Shown here in pieces: positions 9,344 through 17,385 of a stretch of DNA of 26,695 nt (position 1 is its first letter; the number at the start of each line of letters is the position of its first letter). The notes under the pieces are model-generated. The model saw nothing but the letters and a program-made list of their open reading frames with translations, was not told where the DNA came from and ran no database searches. The translations under genes and the position numbers were made by a program. The DNA comes from a virus. Location: positions 1 through 26,695 of IMG/VR virus record IMGVR_UViG_3300032282_003082; one strand, given 5' to 3'.

Positions 9344-9670
9344 ATGGCAAATTATCACCATAAACCTATTAAGAAGTTTTATCTGGATGGATTAATCCAC
9401 GATGAAGCATCTATTGGTAGGCTTAAAATTGAATATATTAGATTAATTGTTTCAGAGATGAGACTTAGTGGATATGTTCCAAGGTTTGACATTGAGCCAG
9501 ATTTTACTATAGACTATAATGAGAAGAAGAACAGTTTTTATTTTGCATTGACAGTACATGGAGTATACGTAGGGAAAAGGAATAGCGAATGGATATCAGG
9601 AATAGACGGAACCAAAGCAATATATATACAAAAGAGCAAATCAAAAGAGTCATCACAGGCTCAGGTTTAA
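9344..9670 (+). CDS. Hypothetical protein overlapping the primase gene (108 aa)
   Basis: A 108-aa protein I cannot assign. It has a basic N-terminus, a helix (residues ~24-42) and a beta-strand region rich in aromatic residues (FYFALTVHGVYVGKR, near 71-85). Its Ser/Lys-rich C-terminus is encoded in the 82-nt stretch shared with the primase gene in another frame. It has its own leaderless-type promoter. Lying between helicase and primase suggests a replication accessory role, by position only. Confidence 0.55.
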   Translation: MANYHHKPIKKFYLDGLIHDEASIGRLKIEYIRLIVSEMRLSGYVPRFDIEPDFTIDYNEKKNSFYFALTVHGVYVGKRNSEWISGIDGTKAIYIQKSKSKESSQAQV

Positions 9671-10533
9671 CTATTGAGTCAGAGGTTGACTCAGACTATA
9701 TTCTTTTTTGTCCATTTCACAATAACAATCGTACACCTGCAGGAGAAGTAGATAAAAATAATGGAACTTTTTTTTGTTTTTCTTGTCATAAAATCTCAGA
9801 CCTTATTGAATTGGTGATGCATACAACTGGTAGAACTTATTTTGAATCTATTAGATTTATTAAAAATAAAGAAACACAAATGGACTTAGAAAAAGAAATC
9901 AATAGACAGCTTTACGTTAAGCCAGAGTTTGTTCCATTTGACGAGTTAATATTAAAAAGACTTTATAACAATCTATTAACGTCAGATAGAGCAAAAGATT
10001 ATTTTAAGTATCGCAAGATTGAACCTAGTTCTTGGTCAAAGTTTTCTTTAGGTTACTCAGATAAACAAGATATGGTAACAGTTCCAGTTCATAGTCCAGA
10101 TGGAATGCCAGTTGGATTTGTTGGAAGATCCATTGAAGGAAAAGATTTTAAAAATACTCCAGGATTACCTAAAGCAAAAACATTGTTTAATTTACACAGA
10201 ATAAAAACAGCAGATAAGGTTTATGTTGTTGAATCTTCTTTTGATGCTATTCGTTTAGATCAAGTTGGTTTTCCAGCAGTAGCAACACTTGGATCAAATG
10301 TATCCAATATACAAATAGAATTGCTTCAGAAATATTTTAATAACATTATTGTTATTGCTGATAATGATGAAGCAGGAGGAAATATGAAAGACAAGATAAT
10401 TGAAAAACTTGGATCTCGTGTTTCTGTTATTAAACTAGATAAACAATATAAAGACATTGGCGATATGGCAGATGAAGAAATAAAGACTTTAGAGTCTTCG
10501 TTTGACAAAACCATACAGTCTATGCTAAACTAA
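9589..10533 (+). CDS. dnaG: DnaG-type DNA primase
   Basis: A 314-aa primase that makes RNA primers for the phage replication fork. The zinc-binding domain has C41-x2-H44 and C63-x2-C66 (CHC2 type). The catalytic TOPRIM part shows VYVVESSFDA (E215) and VIADNDEAGG (D258, D260). It is about half the length of bacterial DnaG (~600 aa) and lacks an obvious C-terminal helicase-binding domain. ATG 9589 is the only ATG before the zinc finger and has an AGGGAAAAGG site 9-18 nt upstream, so the unusual 82-nt overlap with the preceding gene seems real. Confidence 0.9.
   Translation: MDIRNRRNQSNIYTKEQIKRVITGSGLTIESEVDSDYILFCPFHNNNRTPAGEVDKNNGTFFCFSCHKISDLIELVMHTTGRTYFESIRFIKNKETQMDLEKEINRQLYVKPEFVPFDELILKRLYNNLLTSDRAKDYFKYRKIEPSSWSKFSLGYSDKQDMVTVPVHSPDGMPVGFVGRSIEGKDFKNTPGLPKAKTLFNLHRIKTADKVYVVESSFDAIRLDQVGFPAVATLGSNVSNIQIELLQKYFNNIIVIADNDEAGGNMKDKIIEKLGSRVSVIKLDKQYKDIGDMADEEIKTLESSFDKTIQSMLN
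10502..10531 (+). promoter_or_regulatory. Possible promoter for the ssDNA-binding protein gene
   Basis: TTGACA (10502-10507) is followed after 18 nt by TAAACT (10526-10531), which fits the loose TAnnnT -10 of actinobacterial promoters. It lies in the last codons of the primase gene, ~28 nt before the highly expressed type of gene at 10559. The -35 is perfect and the -10 only partial, so this is tentative. Confidence 0.4.
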
Positions 10534-10558
10534 TATAAACAACACAAAGGAGAATAAT

Positions 10559-11212
10559 ATGAGCGTAATTAAGGGATTAAAAGATATCAACGCCCTGCTC
10601 GAAAAACCAAAGTATGAAGGAACAGGACAAAAAGTTCGTTGGGTAAAGTTAGCTGACGGACAATCTGCAAAGGTTCGTTTTGTTGAAGAACTTGATCAGG
10701 ACTCAGCACATTACGCAGAAGCTCGTGGCTTATCTGTTGTAGTTGCAGAACACACAAACCCAAAAGATTATAAGCGCAAAGCTGCATGTACACAAGAAGC
10801 AGAAGGTCGTTGCTTTGGTTGTGAGATGGCTCGCAAGGAACCAAAGTCAGGCTGGAGAGCAAGACTTCGTTTTTACTGCAATGTACTAATTAACGATGGT
10901 ACAGAAGATCCATATGTTGCTGTTTGGTCACAGGGTATTTCAAAGCAATCAGCATTTAATAACATCCGTGAGTATGCACTTGATACAGGTAGTATCTCAA
11001 ATCTTGAGTGGAAGCTAAAGCGTAATGGTCAGGGAACTGAAACTAATTACACACTACTTCCATCAAAGCCAGACTCAGAGCCATTTAATTGGGAAGGCCA
11101 TGAGTTTTTCAACCTAGAAAAGGTTGTTCGTGAAGTTCCATATCCAGAGCAAGAAGCATTTTACTTTGGATTTGATACTCCATCTGTTACCAGCACAAAT
11201 ATCGACTGGTAA
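10559..11212 (+). CDS. gp32-like single-stranded DNA-binding protein
   Basis: A 217-aa protein, probably the phage ssDNA-binding protein. It has an OB-fold-like beta region. A zinc-site candidate is H65, C77, C85, C88 (E-H-T...A-A-C-T...R-C-F-G-C), nearly the spacing of T4 gp32 (H64, C77, C87, C90). The C-terminus ends in Asn-Ile-Asp-Trp, but there is no long acidic tail. It has the best ribosome site in the region (AAAGGAG, 6 nt before ATG), consistent with high expression. It sits between primase and polymerase, where it would coat lagging-strand DNA and recruit recombinase and polymerase. Confidence 0.75.
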   Translation: MSVIKGLKDINALLEKPKYEGTGQKVRWVKLADGQSAKVRFVEELDQDSAHYAEARGLSVVVAEHTNPKDYKRKAACTQEAEGRCFGCEMARKEPKSGWRARLRFYCNVLINDGTEDPYVAVWSQGISKQSAFNNIREYALDTGSISNLEWKLKRNGQGTETNYTLLPSKPDSEPFNWEGHEFFNLEKVVREVPYPEQEAFYFGFDTPSVTSTNIDW

Positions 11213-11215
11213 TTG

Positions 11216-14200
11216 ATGTCTTACGTAGGCTTACACGTACATACCCATTACTCCCTCTTTGACGGGATCGCTACTCCAGAAGAATATGTTGACCGTGCAG
11301 TTGATTTAGGGATGACAGCAATTGCCATCACTGATCATGGTACTTTATCTGGGCATAGGGAACTGCATCGAATTGCAAAAGCGAAGGGTATTAAGCCTAT
11401 ACTTGGCGTAGAAGGCTATATGTGTGCTGATAGATTTGATACAAGAGATAAGTCGGAAAGAGACGGCGAACTTGATTTAGTCTACAACCATATAGTACTT
11501 CTCGCTAAGAACCAAATTGGTTTAGAGAATTTAAATAAGATTAATGAAATTGCATGGACAGAAGGATATTTTAAAAAACCAAGGTTTGACTTTGAAATCC
11601 TTGAAAAATACTCTGAAGGTATTATTGTTACCTCTGCTTGTCCAAGTAGCGTTCTTGTAAAAGCACTTGAGAATAATGAGTTTGCAGTAGCAAAAGATTA
11701 TATTCAATGGTTTAAGCGTGTGTTTAAAGATGATTACTATATTGAAGTAATGCCACATAATGAAGCAGAGATTAATAAGCAGTTAATTGCTTTAGCTGAT
11801 GAATTTGATATTCAGGTGGTTGTAACACCAGACTGCCATCATAGTTCTACAGATCAAAAAGAAATTCAAGAATTTAAACTGCTCCTAAATACACATGTTA
11901 AGATTGATAAAGAACACACATTTGAAAAATCTAAAAAACATAAAGATATGATGGAAAGATTAGATTATCTTTATGGTCATGATCGTCAAATTACTTTTAA
12001 TAAGTTTGACATTCATTTACTTTCATATGAAGAAATGAAATCTGCTATGGAAGCTCAAGGAATTGATAGACCAGATATTTATGCCAATACATTAAGCATT
12101 GCTGATAAAGTTACAGACTATGGCATTCAAGAGGGTATGGATCTTCTTCCTGTTCAATATAAGAATCCAGATAAAGAATTAAAATCACTTGCACTTGAAG
12201 GTTTAGCAGAACGTGGGTTGCAAGATAATCAAGAATATTTAGATCGTTTAGATGAAGAATTAAAAATTATTAAAGATAAAAAGTTTGGACCTTACTTTCT
12301 TGTTGTTCGCAGCATGATTGCTTGGGCAAAGAAAGAAGGCATTATGGTGGGTCCAGGTCGTGGTTCTGCTGCTGGATCTTTACTTTGTTATACGCTTGGC
12401 ATTACTGACATTGATCCTATTAAACATGGTCTTTTATTCTTCCGTTTTATTAATCCAGAACGTAATGACTTTCCAGATATTGATACAGATATTCAAGATA
12501 ATCGTCGTGAAGAGGTTAAAGATTACCTTGTAAGACAATATAAACATGTTGCATCTATTGCTACATTTCTTTCTTTTAAAGATAAAGGTGTAGTACGAGA
12601 TGTTGCACGAGTATTAAATATTCCTCTAACAGATGTCAATAAGGTTCTTAAACTTGTAGACACTTGGGATGAATACTGTACTTCAAAAACAACACGGGAA
12701 TTCCGTGAGAAATATCCAGAGGTAGAAATTTATGGCGAACAACTTCGTGGTCGTATTAGAGGCACTGGCATTCACGCTGCTGGTGTTGTCACTAGTAAAG
12801 ATCCCATCTTCCGCTTTGCACCAATGGAAACACGATCTTCTACTGGTAGCGATGAGCGCATTCCTGTTGTTGCTGTGGATATGGAAGAGGCTGAACGGAT
12901 TGGCTTAATTAAGATTGATGCACTTGGTCTTAAAACATTATCTGTGTTACAAGATGCACTACAAATCATTAAAGAACGTGATGGTAAATTAATTAATCCA
13001 TTAGACATTCCTATGGATGATGCAAATGTTTATCAAATGCTTTCTGACGGGTATACAAAGGGAGTCTTTCAGTGTGAAGCAGCACCATACACAAACCTTC
13101 TCGTTAAGATGGGTGTAAAGAATCTTGCTGAACTTGCTGCATCTAATGCTTTGGTTCGTCCAGGTGCCATGAATACAATTGGAAAAGACTATATTGAGCG
13201 TAAGCATGGTCGTCAAAATATTGGGTATACTCATCAAGTATTAAAAGAATTTACGGAGGAAACCTATGGCTGCATTCTTTACCAAGAACAAGTTATGCAA
13301 GCATGCGTATCGCTTGGCGGTATGTCCATGTCGGAAGCAGATAAAGTTAGAAAGATCATTGGAAAGAAAAAAGATGCTAAAGAATTTGACGTATTCAAAG
13401 ACAAGTTTGTCGAAGGCGCTTCTGCCTATATTAGTCCCAATTCGGCTCGTGATCTATGGCATGACTTTGAAGCGCATGCGGGATACTCGTTCAACAAGTC
13501 TCATGCGGTTGCTTACTCTACGCTCTCGTATTGGACGGCATGGCTAAAGTATCATTACCCATTAGAGTTTATGTACTCACTACTAAAAAATGAAAAGGAT
13601 AAGGATGCAAGAACTGAATATCTTATTGAAGCAAAAAGAATGGGAATTAGCATTAAACTACCTCATATTAACGATTCGGATATTGATTTTAAGATTGAGG
13701 GTAAGGGTATTAGGTTCGGACTCAGTGCTATCAAGTACATATCTGACAAAATTGGTCAAAGATATATTGAATCACGACCATTTAGTTCTTACAAAGAACT
13801 TGAAGAATTTACCTTCACAAAAGGCAATGGAGTAAATAGTCGTGCACTTCAAGCATTAAGAATTATTGGAGCAGCAACATTTAATGATAATCCTAGAAAT
13901 GATCAAGAGATTAAAGAAAACTTATATGAATATTTAAATTTGCCAGAGTTTAATATTTCAGTTCCATCTCATTATCATGCTTGGATTACACAGACTGAAG
14001 ATTATGAAGAAAAAGGTTCTTTTATTTTGATGGGAATGATCAAGGGAATTAAAAGATCAAAGGGTTGGTCAAGAGTAGAACTATTAGATAAAACAGGAAG
14101 CGTAGGAATATTTGATGATGAAAACACCACTATTGAAGCTGGCATATCGTATCTCATTTTGGCTAATGATAATAGGATTCTTTCTGCTATCCCTGTCGAC

Positions 14201-14488
14201 CAAATAAAAGGTTCTGATAGTGCTCTTGTAAAGTTTTTAAACTACAAGATGCTTCCATATAAAGATGATGATATGTTTGTGGTATCCTTTAAACCAAGGA
14301 TTACAAAAACGGGAAAGAAAATGGCTTCGCTTACACTTGCAGACTCTTCAAGAGATTTACACTCTGTAACTGTTTTTCCTACAACATTTGCAAAAGCTTA
14401 CATGAAACTTGAAGAGGGCAATGTATATAAGTTTAGTTTTGGTAAGACTAAAGATGGCACAGTCATATTGGAGGATATAAATGCTTGA
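11216..14488 (+). CDS. dnaE: DNA polymerase III alpha subunit (DnaE-type)
   Basis: A 1090-aa C-family replicative polymerase from ATG 11216; the TTG one codon earlier is an unlikely alternative. The order is a PHP domain (1-~270) with HVH near the N-terminus, DHG, GVEGY, NHIVLLAKN, a Cys in TSACPSS and PDCHH; then the palm with VGPGRGSAAGSL (~378-389), PDIDTD carrying the first two catalytic Asp (421, 423), and KIDALGL with the third (568); then HhH and beta-clamp regions; then a C-terminal OB fold with a KTGKKMASLTLADS strand pattern. All expected PHP metal ligands look present, unlike in E. coli DnaE. A GC-rich patch lies at ~13.29-13.56 kb. It overlaps the MazG-like gene by 8 nt. Confidence 0.95.
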   Translation: MSYVGLHVHTHYSLFDGIATPEEYVDRAVDLGMTAIAITDHGTLSGHRELHRIAKAKGIKPILGVEGYMCADRFDTRDKSERDGELDLVYNHIVLLAKNQIGLENLNKINEIAWTEGYFKKPRFDFEILEKYSEGIIVTSACPSSVLVKALENNEFAVAKDYIQWFKRVFKDDYYIEVMPHNEAEINKQLIALADEFDIQVVVTPDCHHSSTDQKEIQEFKLLLNTHVKIDKEHTFEKSKKHKDMMERLDYLYGHDRQITFNKFDIHLLSYEEMKSAMEAQGIDRPDIYANTLSIADKVTDYGIQEGMDLLPVQYKNPDKELKSLALEGLAERGLQDNQEYLDRLDEELKIIKDKKFGPYFLVVRSMIAWAKKEGIMVGPGRGSAAGSLLCYTLGITDIDPIKHGLLFFRFINPERNDFPDIDTDIQDNRREEVKDYLVRQYKHVASIATFLSFKDKGVVRDVARVLNIPLTDVNKVLKLVDTWDEYCTSKTTREFREKYPEVEIYGEQLRGRIRGTGIHAAGVVTSKDPIFRFAPMETRSSTGSDERIPVVAVDMEEAERIGLIKIDALGLKTLSVLQDALQIIKERDGKLINPLDIPMDDANVYQMLSDGYTKGVFQCEAAPYTNLLVKMGVKNLAELAASNALVRPGAMNTIGKDYIERKHGRQNIGYTHQVLKEFTEETYGCILYQEQVMQACVSLGGMSMSEADKVRKIIGKKKDAKEFDVFKDKFVEGASAYISPNSARDLWHDFEAHAGYSFNKSHAVAYSTLSYWTAWLKYHYPLEFMYSLLKNEKDKDARTEYLIEAKRMGISIKLPHINDSDIDFKIEGKGIRFGLSAIKYISDKIGQRYIESRPFSSYKELEEFTFTKGNGVNSRALQALRIIGAATFNDNPRNDQEIKENLYEYLNLPEFNISVPSHYHAWITQTEDYEEKGSFILMGMIKGIKRSKGWSRVELLDKTGSVGIFDDENTTIEAGISYLILANDNRILSAIPVDQIKGSDSALVKFLNYKMLPYKDDDMFVVSFKPRITKTGKKMASLTLADSSRDLHSVTVFPTTFAKAYMKLEEGNVYKFSFGKTKDGTVILEDINA

Positions 14489-14798
14489 TGATTTAGCAAT
14501 TAAGTTGCATGAAGTTGCAGTAGAAAAAGGTTTTTGGCCTGAAGATATAGATGATATATTTGTAGCAAAACAATGCATGATGATAGTATCTGAGGTAACA
14601 GAAGTAATGGAAGCTATCAGAAAAGATAAAGGCGAAGAAGAGATAACAAAAGAAGTTGCAGATATTTTAATTCGTACCCTTGATTTATATGCAGGATTAG
14701 TTGAGGCAGGGTATACTAAGTTATCTCTTGATTACGCACTTGAAGAAAAAACACAGTTTAATAAATCTAGACCAGAGAAACATGGAGTAAAATTCTAA
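14481..14798 (+). CDS. MazG-like nucleotide pyrophosphohydrolase
   Basis: A 105-aa all-alpha NTP-PPase of the MazG/dUTPase-like superfamily, which hydrolyses NTPs or dNTPs to monophosphate and pyrophosphate. The Mg-binding E-x2-E...E-x2-D signature is E38-V-T-E41 with E58-V-A-D61. One domain of ~100 residues is the usual phage size. The ribosome site GGAGG lies 6 nt upstream, inside the end of dnaE. It may clean up the nucleotide pool for replication or blunt (p)ppGpp signalling, as proposed for other phage MazG proteins. The substrate cannot be read from sequence. Confidence 0.8.
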   Translation: MLDDLAIKLHEVAVEKGFWPEDIDDIFVAKQCMMIVSEVTEVMEAIRKDKGEEEITKEVADILIRTLDLYAGLVEAGYTKLSLDYALEEKTQFNKSRPEKHGVKF

Positions 14799-15808
14799 TG
14801 ACAGTAACAATAGAAGAAGCAATGGCACAACTTGATCCAAAGCTAAGGAAAAAACTTGGAACAGGTGTTGGGGTAAACTATGAATATCAACCAACCCCAA
14901 GTTATGGCTTAAACCGTGCCCTGGGAGGTGGACTTCCATATGGTAGACAGGTACTCATTTGGGGATCAAAGTCTTCTGCAAAGTCCTCTATGTGCCTTCA
15001 AATGATTGCTCTAGCACAAGCAGAAGGAAAACTATGTGCTTGGATTGACTCAGAAATGTCATACTCAGAAGATTGGGCAAGATCATTAGGAGTAGATCCA
15101 GAAAAACTTATTTATTCACAAGCAAGAACTATCAGTGATATGGTAGACGTGGGTGTAGCATTAATGAATGCTGGTGTTGATTTAATTGTTGTAGACTCTA
15201 TTACATCAATGCTTCCTGCAATCTATTTTGAAAAAGATACTGATGAAATGAAAGCTTTGGAAAATACTAAACAGATAGGAGCGGAATCTCGTGACTTTAG
15301 TAACGCATGGAAAATGCTTAATTATGCAAACAATAAAGTTAAGCCAACTTTGCTTGTTCTTATTTCTCAGTCTCGTAACAATATTAATGCTATGTATACT
15401 AGTCAACAGCCTTCTGGTGGTCAGGCTACTAAGTTTTATTCCTCATGTATTATTAAGCTCTTTTCTTCGGAGTCGGATAATCAAGCAATTAAAGGAAAGA
15501 TTAAAGTAGGAGATAAACTAATTGAAGAAAAAATTGGTAGGACTATTAGGTGGGAACTACAGTTCTCTAAAACCTCTCCAGGGTTCCAGAATGGTGAGTA
15601 TGATTTTTATTTTAGAGGTGATGATATTGGTCTTGATACCATCGGTGATCTGGTTACTACCGCAGAACTAAACGGTATTGTAGAACGCACAGGCGCTTGG
15701 TACATACTTCCTGACGGATCAAAAGTTCAAGGTAAAGAAGCTTTTATTAATCGTGTAAGAGAGGATCTTGACTTGCAACAATCAATCAAGGATAGATTAA
15801 GTGCCTAA
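14798..15808 (+). CDS. recA: RecA/UvsX-type recombinase
   Basis: A 336-aa strand-exchange ATPase. Walker A is G56-S-K-S-S-A-K-S63, with Ala where the canonical P-loop has Gly. Catalytic-type E86 lies in IDSEMS, and Walker B LIVVDS is at ~129-134. A QSRNNI segment and a QQPSGGQATKFYSS segment follow, where RecA has its Q-sensor and DNA-binding loops. The length is close to bacterial RecA (~350) and T4 UvsX (~390), and UvsX also has a non-Gly residue at that P-loop position. It overlaps the stop of the MazG-like gene. With the ssDNA-binding protein and downstream nucleases it forms a recombination set. Confidence 0.9.
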   Translation: MTVTIEEAMAQLDPKLRKKLGTGVGVNYEYQPTPSYGLNRALGGGLPYGRQVLIWGSKSSAKSSMCLQMIALAQAEGKLCAWIDSEMSYSEDWARSLGVDPEKLIYSQARTISDMVDVGVALMNAGVDLIVVDSITSMLPAIYFEKDTDEMKALENTKQIGAESRDFSNAWKMLNYANNKVKPTLLVLISQSRNNINAMYTSQQPSGGQATKFYSSCIIKLFSSESDNQAIKGKIKVGDKLIEEKIGRTIRWELQFSKTSPGFQNGEYDFYFRGDDIGLDTIGDLVTTAELNGIVERTGAWYILPDGSKVQGKEAFINRVREDLDLQQSIKDRLSA

Positions 15809-15977
15809 CTATACAGTTTATTCAGGCAAGTTTTTATGTCATACATGTAAAACAGAAGTTATTACCCTAAGACTATATCCTATTGAAAAAGAAATGACTT
15901 GGATGTGTAAGGATAAGCATTTAAGCAAGGTTAGTCTGGGAAAAAGAAAGAAGAAGGATTTTGACAGAGAAGAGTGA
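15801..15977 (+). CDS. Small zinc-finger-like protein (58 aa)
   Basis: A 58-aa protein starting at GTG 15801, overlapping the end of recA by 8 nt and the next gene by 17 nt. It has C13-H-T-C16 followed by C36 and H40, a possible CxxC...CxxxH zinc site. The C-terminal third is strongly basic (GKRKKKD). The compact layout and Cys/His spacing support a real gene despite its size. A DNA-binding accessory role in recombination is plausible but unproven. Confidence 0.55.
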   Translation: MPNYTVYSGKFLCHTCKTEVITLRLYPIEKEMTWMCKDKHLSKVSLGKRKKKDFDREE

Positions 15978-16242
15978 GTCCAAAAGAATAGGTGCTAAGC
16001 AGCACAAGAACTCTGGTCGTAATACTCAAAAGGGAGATGCTTCCTGGAAAAACTTTGTCGTAGACTTTAAAGAAGTTGGAAAGTCCTTTACTTTAAATAA
16101 AGAGGTTTGGGCAAAGGCTACAACTGATGCTATGAAAAACGGCAAAGACCCAGCCATAGTAGTCGTTATGGGCGAGGGTAACTCTAAAGTCAGACTTGCT
16201 ATAATTGAGATGAGTATATTAGAAGATCTAGTGGAGGAATAA
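15961..16242 (+). CDS. Small PD-(D/E)XK-like protein, possible Holliday-junction resolvase
   Basis: A 93-aa basic protein starting at TTG 15961 with an AAGAAGG-type site upstream. The arrangement K-N-S-G-R20, then K-G-D26-A, then V-D35-F-K37-E fits a minimal PD-(D/E)XK nuclease core. It is followed by K-S-F, a helix, and the strand AIVVVMG. Archaeal Hjc-type resolvases and other small phage nucleases share this order. It sits just after recA. The call is by motif, without an alignment, and the protein could instead be a non-catalytic DNA-binding relative. Confidence 0.5.
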   Translation: MTEKSESKRIGAKQHKNSGRNTQKGDASWKNFVVDFKEVGKSFTLNKEVWAKATTDAMKNGKDPAIVVVMGEGNSKVRLAIIEMSILEDLVEE

Positions 16243-16547
16243 TGGAACAACAGGTAACAACAATAGATATGGTAAATGGTTTAGCAGAGATTGCTGACTA
16301 TATGCAAGATGAAGAATTGACAACTGCCCTAACAATGATTGCTAAGTTAATCATTAAACCAGACATTCCAATTAATGTTGCACATGTAGAGATTGTAAGG
16401 CTTCAAGCCATAGCAGCAAAAATGGCATTAAAAGCAACATGGATGGCAAATGTAGATAAATCAGATAGAGGAAAAAAGAATTTGTATTATACTTCAGCAG
16501 AAGCAATTAACAATTTAGTTTCTGCTTTAAAGTACATAACACGATAA
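16242..16547 (+). CDS. Hypothetical helical protein (101 aa)
   Basis: A 101-aa, predominantly helical protein with no Cys pairs, signal peptide or recognised motif. Two hydrophobic helices (ELTTALTMIAKLII; AHVEIVRLQAIAAKMALKA) suggest a helical bundle. GGAGG lies 5 nt before the ATG, which overlaps the previous stop. The gene ends just before a promoter candidate, so it is probably last in its transcription unit. Confidence 0.55.
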   Translation: MEQQVTTIDMVNGLAEIADYMQDEELTTALTMIAKLIIKPDIPINVAHVEIVRLQAIAAKMALKATWMANVDKSDRGKKNLYYTSAEAINNLVSALKYITR

Positions 16548-16549
16548 TC

Positions 16550-16564
16550 TGCTATACTTATACT
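16550..16564 (+). promoter_or_regulatory. Promoter candidate with tandem -10 hexamers
   Basis: TGC-TATACT (hexamer 16553-16558, extended -10) is followed directly by a second TATACT (16559-16564), in the 37-nt gap before ATG 16585. The predicted leader is about 14-20 nt. No clear -35 is visible. It would start the Cas4-like/zinc-finger/RuvC-like unit. Confidence 0.5.
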
Positions 16565-16584
16565 AATAGAAACGAGCATAAAAA

Positions 16585-17385
16585 ATGACAAAAAGTTTAC
16601 TACAGCAGGTTATGATAAAACAGGAAAAAGCTCCACTTCATCCGATAGATGTTGCTGGCCTAACTGAAAAAATACAGTCTGGCTATACTGTTAATAGAAT
16701 TGATAAACATACACAAAAGAAAACATTTGCACCTTCAACAATTGCTTATGGTCATGGAGAGTGTCCAAGATATTGGTACCTTGCTTTTGATGGTCAAAAC
16801 TTTGAAGATGATGCAACACCATTTAGTGCTGCTAATATGACTGCAGGAACTAAGTCTCATGAAAGAATTCAAGAAGCTATGAGTAATGTGCCAGACTTTC
16901 TTGTTGACTCAGAATTTAAAATTACAAATCAAGATCCTCCAATTTTTGGCTATGGAGATGTTATCGTGAATTGGCAAGGAGAAGAACTTCTTGGTGAAAT
17001 TAAAACAATGATGAATGAGGGTTTTGAATATCGCAAGGCTCATCTAAAGCCTAAAACTGGACACCTAGTTCAGCTTTTAATTTACATGAAAATTTTAAAG
17101 AAAGCAAAAGCAGTATTAATCTATGAAAATAAAAACAATCATGAGATTTTAGTTTTGCCAGTAGAAGTAAATGATTATTATCGTCGGTGGGTAGACCAGA
17201 CGTTTGAATGGATGAGATCAGTTCGTAAGGCTTGGGTCGATAGAACCCTTCCTGAAAAGAACTATAGGTCCAATTCAAAGATTTGCAAATCATGTCCAAT
17301 TAAAAAGGCGTGTGCAGATGCTGGTAAAGGAGACTTTAAATTAAAGTCCATGGAGCCTATAGATGAAGCATTGTCAATGGTGTGA
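16585..17385 (+). CDS. Cas4-like PD-(D/E)XK exonuclease with Fe-S cluster
   Basis: A 266-aa nuclease of the Cas4/RecB family. A 4Fe-4S site is suggested by C60 (GECPRYWYL) together with C234, C237 and C243 (ICKSCPIKKAC). The catalytic core is H92 (GTKSHERI), D125 (GYGDVIV), E138-x-K140 (LGEIKT) and Q163 of a QLLIYM motif. It should resect DNA ends to give single strands for the RecA-like protein. No CRISPR array or other cas gene is present, so a recombination or replication role is favoured. It has its own promoter candidate and overlaps the next gene by 23 nt. Confidence 0.88.
   Translation: MTKSLLQQVMIKQEKAPLHPIDVAGLTEKIQSGYTVNRIDKHTQKKTFAPSTIAYGHGECPRYWYLAFDGQNFEDDATPFSAANMTAGTKSHERIQEAMSNVPDFLVDSEFKITNQDPPIFGYGDVIVNWQGEELLGEIKTMMNEGFEYRKAHLKPKTGHLVQLLIYMKILKKAKAVLIYENKNNHEILVLPVEVNDYYRRWVDQTFEWMRSVRKAWVDRTLPEKNYRSNSKICKSCPIKKACADAGKGDFKLKSMEPIDEALSMV

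Noticed and set aside
12318-13835. Plus-strand frames of 71-93 aa inside dnaE in other phases
   Set aside because: The dnaE frame is continuous with conserved motifs through this region. The alternative frames have no motifs.
16585-17385. Cas4-like gene as evidence for a CRISPR system
   Set aside because: No repeat-spacer array or other cas gene is in the window. Cas4-like nucleases are common phage recombination proteins.
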